Position numbers and translations under genes: made by a program. Under the pieces are notes generated by a model. The model made no database searches, was not told where the DNA came from, and was given only the letters and a program-made list of their open reading frames with translations. Shown in pieces: positions 41,301-50,300 of a stretch of 64,000 nt of DNA (within the stretch, counting starts at the first letter, position 1; each line of letters starts with the position of its first letter). Source of the stretch: Crambe crambe (Eukaryota; Porifera; Demospongiae; Poecilosclerida; Crambeidae); contig OZ004592.1 in NCBI GenBank assembly GCA_963924555.1, positions 5,208,001 through 5,272,000 of the forward strand, read 5' to 3'.

Positions 41301-44300
41301 TGGAGAAAGAAGTACAGCTTTGTGGTATACAGAATAAATTGTGTAGACCATAATCTTGATTCCAGGTTAAAGGCAGCTGTTTAGCATATGCTGGTGGCTC
41401 ACTCGTGCATACACTGGCAGCTGGTACTAGTCTGCACTGTGGTCGATAAGCCAAAGAATAGGGTCACTATAAAAGGAGTATGCTGACCAGTTCATATCCA
41501 CTGCAACAGATGACGTCCATCTACTACAGTACACTACAATGAAACTGATTCTTCTTGTCTCTCTATTGGGGTTCTCCCTGGTGCAGGAAGGAGTCTGCAC
41601 TCACCTGGAGACCTGCAACTGCAATGAGATAGCAGAACTGGTCTGTAATATGAATGCAACTTCTGGGAATCTGACAGGAGGATGGATGAGGGTGGCCTAC
41701 ATAGACATGAGGAACACCAACCACCAGTGTCCTAGGGGACTGACCTTATCAACAAGGAGTTCACCACCAAGAAGAGTGTGTAATGTAAGAACTACTGGAT
41801 GTGTCAGTACTACCTTCACTGTCCATGGGGTAGAGTACAGTCACATGTAGGGAAGAATCATTGGATATCAGAATATAGTTCCAACAGCATTCCATTACAC
41901 CACCAGCAATAATTATGATGAAATTGATGAACCTTATGTCTATGGAGTGAGTCTGACTCATGGTCAAAGTCCTCGCAAGCATATTTGGACTTTTGCAGGA
42001 GCATCTGATGAAACATCAGATCACCCAACATTCAAGTGTCCTTGTATCAACATAAATATCTCCCCACCACCACGTGTTCCAAGCTTCGTTGGCAATGACT
42101 ATTTTTGTGACACAGGCTCCAGTTCCAGTTTCCAAAATATATTCTACCCTTCCAACCCCCTCTGGGATGGAAAGGGGTGTGGTTCCACCAATACCTGCTG
42201 TTCCTTCAACCACCCACCATGGTTTATCAAGCACCTTCCCTCCCCCACCACTGATGATGTGGAGATGAGGTCATGTCGACCTTTGCTGATGGAAGCACAC
42301 CAATTGAAATAGTGGAGCTCTATGTACAGTAGGACAATACTAATATGAAGACTAATAATAACTTACATAGCCACTTTGTGTGTGTATAATTGATTTGATT
42401 CCCTTCTTTATTATACTATCACCAATTGGGGAGAAAATCATAGCATATGCCTTAATTAAGACACAAATAGATTACCTCCTCCTCCTCCTCCTATAAATAA
42501 CACCAAATGAAATCCTGCAAATCTTTATACCATAACTATCCATATGCTGCATCTGGTTACTAGTAGATCAGTACACGAAGTTCTCCTGTCAGAGTGTACT
42601 GTAATATGAATGCAACTTCTGGGAATCTGACAGGAGGATGGATGAGGGTGGTCTACATAGACATGAGGAACACCAGCCACCAGTGTCCCAGTGGATTGAC
42701 CTTATCAACAAGGAGTTCATCACCAAGAAGAGTGTGTGATGTAACAAATTACCCCACCTGTGTCAGTACTACCTTCACTGTCCATGGGGTAGAGTACAGT
42801 CACGTGTATGGAAGAATCATTGCATATCAGAATCGAATTCCAATAGCATTCCATTACTTCAACATCAACAACAATAATTATGATGAAATTGATGAACCTT
42901 ATGTCTATGGAGTGAGTCTGACTCATGATCAAAGTCCTCGCAAACATATTTCCAGGAGCAACTGATGAAACACCACGAGACTCAACATTCAAGTGTCCTT
43001 GTACCAACTCAAACATCTCCCCACGTGTTCCACAATACATTGGAAATGACTACTTTTATGACACTGCCCTCAGTAAACGTTATACCTTGCCTCTCACATT
43101 CCAACCTAGTGACCCCCTCTGGGATGGAAAGGGGTGTGGTCCCACCAATACCTGCTGTTCCTTTAACCGCCCACCATGGTTTACTAAGAACCTTCCCTCC
43201 CCCACCACTGATGATGTAGAGATGAGGTTATGTCGACCTTATGGTGATGGAAGCACACCAATTGAAATAGTGGAGCTCTATGTACAGTAGGACAATACTA
43301 ATATGAAGACTGTTTTAGCAATAACTTACATAGCCACCTTGTGTGTCTATAATGAAATTAATTTATCATTGTAAAAGAAGGAAGAAATACAAAACGGCAC
43401 ATGCCTTAATTAACTAGGGTATGCTCATATAGCATAATGAAGTTGGTGAGTGCAAACACATTTGGACATTTGTAGCATCTGATGAAACAAATTCAAGTAT
43501 CCTACTGCTTCCAGTTATAGACATATCCTTCTGACCCCAGAAAGGGGTGTAATATCTGCTGTTCCTTTAACCACCCAAGCCCATGTAGAGATGAGGTTAT
43601 GTTGACCTTATAGTGATGGAAGCACACCATGTCATTAATTTGAGGATAAAAATTAGTATAACCCTTTATGTAATGTATCAAAGAAGGCTATTTTAGGGTG
43701 ATGATAACCACATTATGAGGGACATCTGATTATTGAAGTTAGATATTTATTAGTCTTTACTAAATTTCCCTACAGGAGGAAAAGGGCCTGGACTTACTAG
43801 CATACTGACGTACTGTTCAACTGATTTCCCTCTTTCACTTTTCTGCCATGCTATATGATGTTGATGAAGTGCAAATTGGTGCATGGTACAATATCAGTTA
43901 GGCCAGTTTAAGTTTGATCAATGGTTTGCTGCTACTGGTGATCAAAACCTCAAAAAACACTTATTGGTCAGATAAAATATCTAGTCTGCCATAGCTGACC
44001 ATATTTCCTACAGGAGGAAAAGGTCTAACTTATGTAGCCCCACAACAATAGTTTTAGTATAGGTAAGACACTGGTGATGAGGTTCTTTACGGAATAAAAA
44101 TCCGAAGGGATGACGTATAATAATTACCGAAGCAGAGCCAATTACGTCATCCGTGAAGATTTTTATTCTGTGAAGAACCTCGTTGCCAGTGTGACAGTGT
44201 CTTAGTTATTTAGAAAATGGAAGATAAAACCTACGTGAGCATTCAAAACTTACCTCGTATCAGCCCTTCTCTTCTTAAGGACATGGATACTAGTGCTCCT

Positions 44301-47300
44301 ATAAGCTACAAAGCTCGTTTGGGCTGGGAAGGATTTGATCTAGAACACTACATCTTTGACAAGGAGGAAGTGCCCGAAGTGTGTGAAAAGTCTGACAGTT
44401 GTCATTGCTACTTTTTGATAGTGTTGGAGCTGAAAAAGCCGAAAAATCACTAGATAGTTCTTTTGTGGTGGCAGCTCAAGCTGGTTGAAACCAGTCCAGG
44501 ACCATCTGATTCTGAATCTCTGTCCACAAATATGAGTGCTTTGGTCTGCCTAGGAGTGAAAGTGATATTCTTCATTGATTATGTGATCATTAAAACCCAA
44601 CATACATAGACAAACAACCTAGACTATAAAAAAAGTTTTGAGAACCTGTGTAGTAAAGATAGACAAGAGAAAAAATTTATACGGTTTGCCCACCATCCCT
44701 ACTAGCGCACACTCTAACTAAAGCACATTCATCACAAGAGTGTGCATGATCATTTAATCCAATAAAAACTTACTCATAGGACAATACCTTATGTTCATTT
44801 CTAATAAATGTCAAGCAGATGGTACTGAAGTACGTTCTAATATTCATGGGTCATGAGACCATCGAACAAGTGTGTGATCAATGGCTTTAGAAGTAATGGC
44901 TTATATAGACAGAAACTACTGGAATAGACTTGATATTCATGGGTCATGAGACCATTGAACGAGTGGTGTTTGTTCCACCTGCGAACAATGACTCACCTCA
45001 ATTGGTGCCATACTAAACAAACATCACATAGAAATGATCAATAAGAATGCCACAAGTGCATACATAACAGTATAAGTTTTGACTGCCACTATAAAAGGAC
45101 CACTGCAACAGTTGACATCCAACTACAGTACACCAATGATGAAGCTGTTTCTTCTTGTCTCTCTATTGGGGTTCTCCCTGGTGCAGGAAGGAGTCTGCAC
45201 TCACCTGGAGACCTGCAACTGCAACGAGATAGCAGAACTGGTCAACACCACAGTACAGCAGGCTGCAGCCAGTCTCGAGTACAAGCTAAGTCTCATGGTC
45301 GATACTGCAATTTCCAACATCAATGTAACGAGTGATGATGCAAAGTTTGATGCCCTGAAAAGTGACCTGACCTCCACCATGGAGAGACTCCTCAAACCCA
45401 TCAAGACACAACTAGACTACCACCTCCCTCCTCCTACTGTCTCCAACTCCAAGCAAAATCCTGCAAAATCATGTAAATCTTTATACGATGACTATCCACA
45501 TGCTGCATCTGGTTACTATTGGATCGGTACACGAGGTTCTCCTGTCAGAGTGTACTGTAATATGAATGCAACTTCTGGGAATCTGACAGGAGGATGGATG
45601 AGGGTGGCCTACATAGACATGAGGAACACCAGTCATCAGTGTCCCAGTGGATTGACCTTATTCTCAAGGATTTCACCACCAAGAAGAGTGTGTAATGTAA
45701 CAAGAATCAATGGATGTGCCAGTACCACCTTCGCTGTCCATGGGGTAGAGTACAGTCATGTGTATGGAAGAATCATTGCATATCAGAATCGAGTTCCAGT
45801 AGCATTCTATCATATTACCGAAACTAATTATGATGAAATTGATGAACCTTACGTCTATGGAGTGAGTCTGACTCATGGTCAAAGTCCTCGTAAACACATT
45901 TGGACTTTTGCAGGAGTAGCTGATGAAACATTAATTGCCCCAACATCCAAGTGTCCTTGTATCAACACAAACATCTCCCCACCACCACCCATTCCAGGCT
46001 TCGTTGGTAATGACTATTTTTGTGATACTGCTCTCAGCTCATATTATAACAGTGTACCTTGGACATTCCAACCTTCTGACCCCCTCTGGGATGGAAAGGG
46101 GTGTGGTCCCACCAATATTTGCTGTTCTTTTAACCACCCACCATGGTTTGTCAAGAACCTTCCCTCCCCCACCACTGATGATGTGGAGATGAGGTCATGT
46201 CAACCTTCTAATAATGGTGATGGAAGCACACCAATTGAAATAGTGGAGCTCTATGTACAGTAGGACAATACTAATATGAAGACTAATTATTTGTTTTAGC
46301 AATAACTCACCTTGTGTGTTTATAATTAATTTATCATTACAAAAGAAGGGAGAAATGCAACCTTAGTATGCTCATATAGCATAATGAAGTTGGTGAGTGC
46401 AAACACATTTGGACATTTGTAGTGCATCTGATGAAACAACATTCAAGTGTCCTTGTACCAACACAAATATCTCCCTCCTACCACCATGTGTTCCAGGCTT
46501 TGTTGGTAACAACTATTTTTGTGACACTGGCTCCAGTTCCATTTACAGAAATATATTTTATGTACCCTTCAGATGAATACCTGCTGTTCCTTTAAAAACC
46601 CACCATGGTTTACCAAGCACCTTCCCTCTACCACTAGTGACATAGAGATGAGGTTATGTTGACCTAGTGATGTCGGAACCACACCAATTGAAATAGTGGA
46701 GCTCTACCATAAAAATTCTTTATTATTATTATAGTGGGAAAGTAGTCGCCCTGTGTGTATGTACTGTGAAATTAGCACATTCTACAGAACACCATAATCA
46801 TAGGTATGCCTTAATTCTCTCATCAGAGAGTTATGTAGGGTTAGTACGGAATGGGTGTGGCTTCTCTCAATACAAACTAGACTCTCTGTATCTCTTCTAT
46901 TCTTGCTACAGGCTCAACTAAACTTCTTACATCTGGAAAACAATGCAGAAGATGATGATATGACCGCTCAAACTCTTCCAGAATAGCGTCAACGATCGGC
47001 ACCAGCCCCCGCCTAAATCTAAAATTTTTATATGATTCGTTCATCATAATCAGATTCATCTTCTTTGACGGCTGTAACTCCATGATCCTTTCACATACGA
47101 CAATGAAATTCATATCAACTTGTGCAGTTATAATCACACAATGTGCTTTTACCATCGTTATATCCAGTTTCCCTTCAAAATAATCACTCATATCGAACGA
47201 CTTTTCATTATAACTGTCAGCCATTTTAAAATGACATCATTTGTCATGCGCGAGCGTATGTCACTATCACGTGCACGTACGCGCGTGCCAACCAGCTATT

Positions 47301-50300
47301 TTTGCTTGAAAACAATATTCAACATTTAGGTCGTACAAAAAGTAAACAAACAGGTGAAAGGAAAATAAAAAGGCCATGTAGGATTAGTCTGTACTTTAAC
47401 AACAAAAATCAAAATTATGCTGCCTTCAATAATAATCCCTACATCACTTCCTAAACCAAGCAGAACACTTTTATACTGACATGAACAATTAAAGCAGCTT
47501 GGTGGGAGGCAGTGATCTAGGGATTATTATTGAAGGCAGCATAATTTTGATTTTTGTTGTTAAAGTACAGACTAACCCTACATGGCCTTTTTATTTAGCA
47601 TAAAATTTTTTCCTTTCACTTGTAGAATTATTGCCTTCAGCCTTGTAAGCATTACCACACACAAAACTTTCTATACCTTTATGACTCACTTGTTATGAAT
47701 ATTGATCACAGCAGAGAGAGCTGCTGCTATCAACCTACTGCATACCATGGAACAATACCTCTCTGCTGTGCTCTTCCATCTATATACATGCACATGATAT
47801 CAAAGTCAATTCAATGGGAGGAGACATTTAAAAAAAGCCAATTTAAAAATTATAGCAAAAGAAACCCCCATCCAATTACAGTACAGAGGGGCAAACTTCT
47901 AGTACTTCCCCCTTCATTACTCCCTTTATGCAGTCCAGTTAACTTCTTCCCAAATCCACTAAACATGCATTTTTAATACCAAAGCCAATGTACTTGCAAC
48001 ATGTATGTATGTATACTTACTCAGCTTTGGGGAAGAAGAAGCTGAGGACAGAGAAAACACACATTGTCATCACCAGCCACAGGAGACCAGTGATGCCGAT
48101 GGGTAGCCTGCATAAAAACAATGAGTGAAAAAGAAGTTGACTTGTGAGCTGATCAGCAGCTGGCTTGTATTCAGTGAGTCAGTATTACCCATGTTAGTTG
48201 AGTTTAAGAGTTGAAATATTTTTTTTCAGTGTCATAATTAAATGGTAAAACTCAAACCCAGGGTTCTGCCCTGAATTCTTGAGTGGTGGCCGATATTTAT
48301 TTTCCTATGACCACTTTATAACACTGTTCATTAGGGGCGTCTCTTTGGATGATCAAACCATCACTGATATGTAGTACAAGTCAGTTACTATAGCTAAGTA
48401 TAATGAGTGGTGGCTGAAATAGCCAAGTGGTGCCAAAATGGCCACTGTCGACCAGTGTGGGCAGAACCTTGGAACCAGGGTTTCATCTACTACAGCCCCC
48501 CCCCCCCCCCCCCCCCCCCCACTCTCCAACTTCCCCTCACTATTATTACACGAAGAATTCAAGTTATTAGCCATAGGGTGTACAGTACGTATTACCAAGA
48601 GAATAAAGTTAATTACCAGCTGTGTGTGTGATAAATAAAGAGTGGTATGATTACTAAAAAGAAATATTATCTTCCCCAATAATAGATGAAGATTGGTCCC
48701 CTTCCCATTGTATTGATCACTACTATTATTAATTAAGTCATTTATTTTCTTTCTAAACTCTAAAATGAGGCACTCAGACAATTAATACTTGTACCTGATG
48801 ATGAAGAATATACCAAAACGAAACAATATTGATATCCACAGCAAGAATTCCAACTTCAACCTACGGTATGGAATTTGGTACAGGGTAGTCAATTCCGAAA
48901 GTCGTATGAAATCACATCATCATACCCCAAATTGACTTGCATCTGAGTTCTTGTCAGGAAATTCCACTCCATTACCTCTGAAAAAACAAGCATTAAAATT
49001 ATTGTGTAGATGAACAACTCTATGCCCTCTAGCCTCATTTAGAACATAGCTAGTTTGGACACAGTGATTGGTCACTCTGAGGTTTTCTTATTCTCCTAGT
49101 CACCTGGTAGAGGTAGACTACATATAGACTACCTCCTCTTATGGCATATTCTTTAAGGCCATAGCAACACAGTTCAGACCAAAAGCTAGCTAGCTAGACG
49201 ACTACGTATGACAGCACAGCTCAGCAAACATACGAAGTCACATTGGTGGGGGTGTGGCCTGCAAGACTAACCTTGACGTTATCAACTCGACTGCTAGCTA
49301 GGGCTAGGGCTAACTCCAGCTCCGCACCGAATGCCAGCAGCTTGCCATAAGCTACTAAGCAGCTAGCTAGCACCAGCTCTGCACCGAATGCCAGCAGCTT
49401 GCTGTAAGCCAGCTAGAAGTTGATTTTCATGCTAGCTACTCTCAGAAATCCATGTTGGTCAGCTGTGATGTCAACGTTGTTGCTGTCATAGAACACAGCA
49501 TTCTGAAGCCAGCTACTTGGAAACGTTTAGGCCGTTGCTATGTTCTAAATTAGTTAGACACTTCAACCAATGAGATCTACGGCATTTAAGAGACCCTCAG
49601 GCCCTAGTAGTGACCTCGCTGTGCTTGGTCACTACAGCCCAGGGCCTTCGGGTCTCTTAATGCCATAGATCCCTCGTTCCCAGTGTCTAACTATTATATA
49701 TACCCAGACCTAAGTTTCTCTCTCCCCTCTAATATCAAATCCAAAGGAGGAGAAGGGCTCCAAAATTTCCAACATACTAAGACTGTCTATGTATTATAGC
49801 ATACCACTAGTGGAGAAACCCTTGGTGACAACATCATCCACAATCACCTAAAAGTGAAATACAATATATAAGATGAAATGTGTCACAATCCCATCATTGA
49901 AACAGAACTGGGCACAGTTTTTCATATATCAATCAACAGTCCCGATCAATAAGCAAGAGCCACAAGTTCGACCCAAGATTCAATAATAATGGGTAAAGGG
50001 TAGGCACACAGTGAGCACACACTACAATGCCCAGCAGTATACAGTACTTACTCCCAGTCCATCTCTGACATAGTCTATGGGATCTTGCAGCTGAAACTCG
50101 TGTTTGAAGGTCCCAAAGGATCGGGTACGTAAAAAGTCACTTCCTTTGGACTCATCTGCTTCTGAATACACACGAAAAGCAAATCAATCTAGCTACCATG
50201 ACCCCGTTTCTCAATCTAGCTACCCTGACCCTGTTTATGCTGTACTAGCTTCAAAATCCTGTCATTGCCCACTAATGAGTAGATAGATACTGAGGAAAAG

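Larger units (their letters stand above)
30615..47689. other. GPAT intron 8 (17.1 kb) hosting the secreted-protein gene array
   Basis: The intron runs from AA|GTGAGTCAT at 47689 to TTTTCCCCAG at 30615 on the minus strand. It contains three intact and at least four broken members of one secreted-protein family, several loose C-terminal fragments, four foldback elements and two unrelated small open frames. The flanking exons join in frame (IHNK to ENRAKH), so intron status rests on sequence; transcription across it is not shown. Confidence 0.85.
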
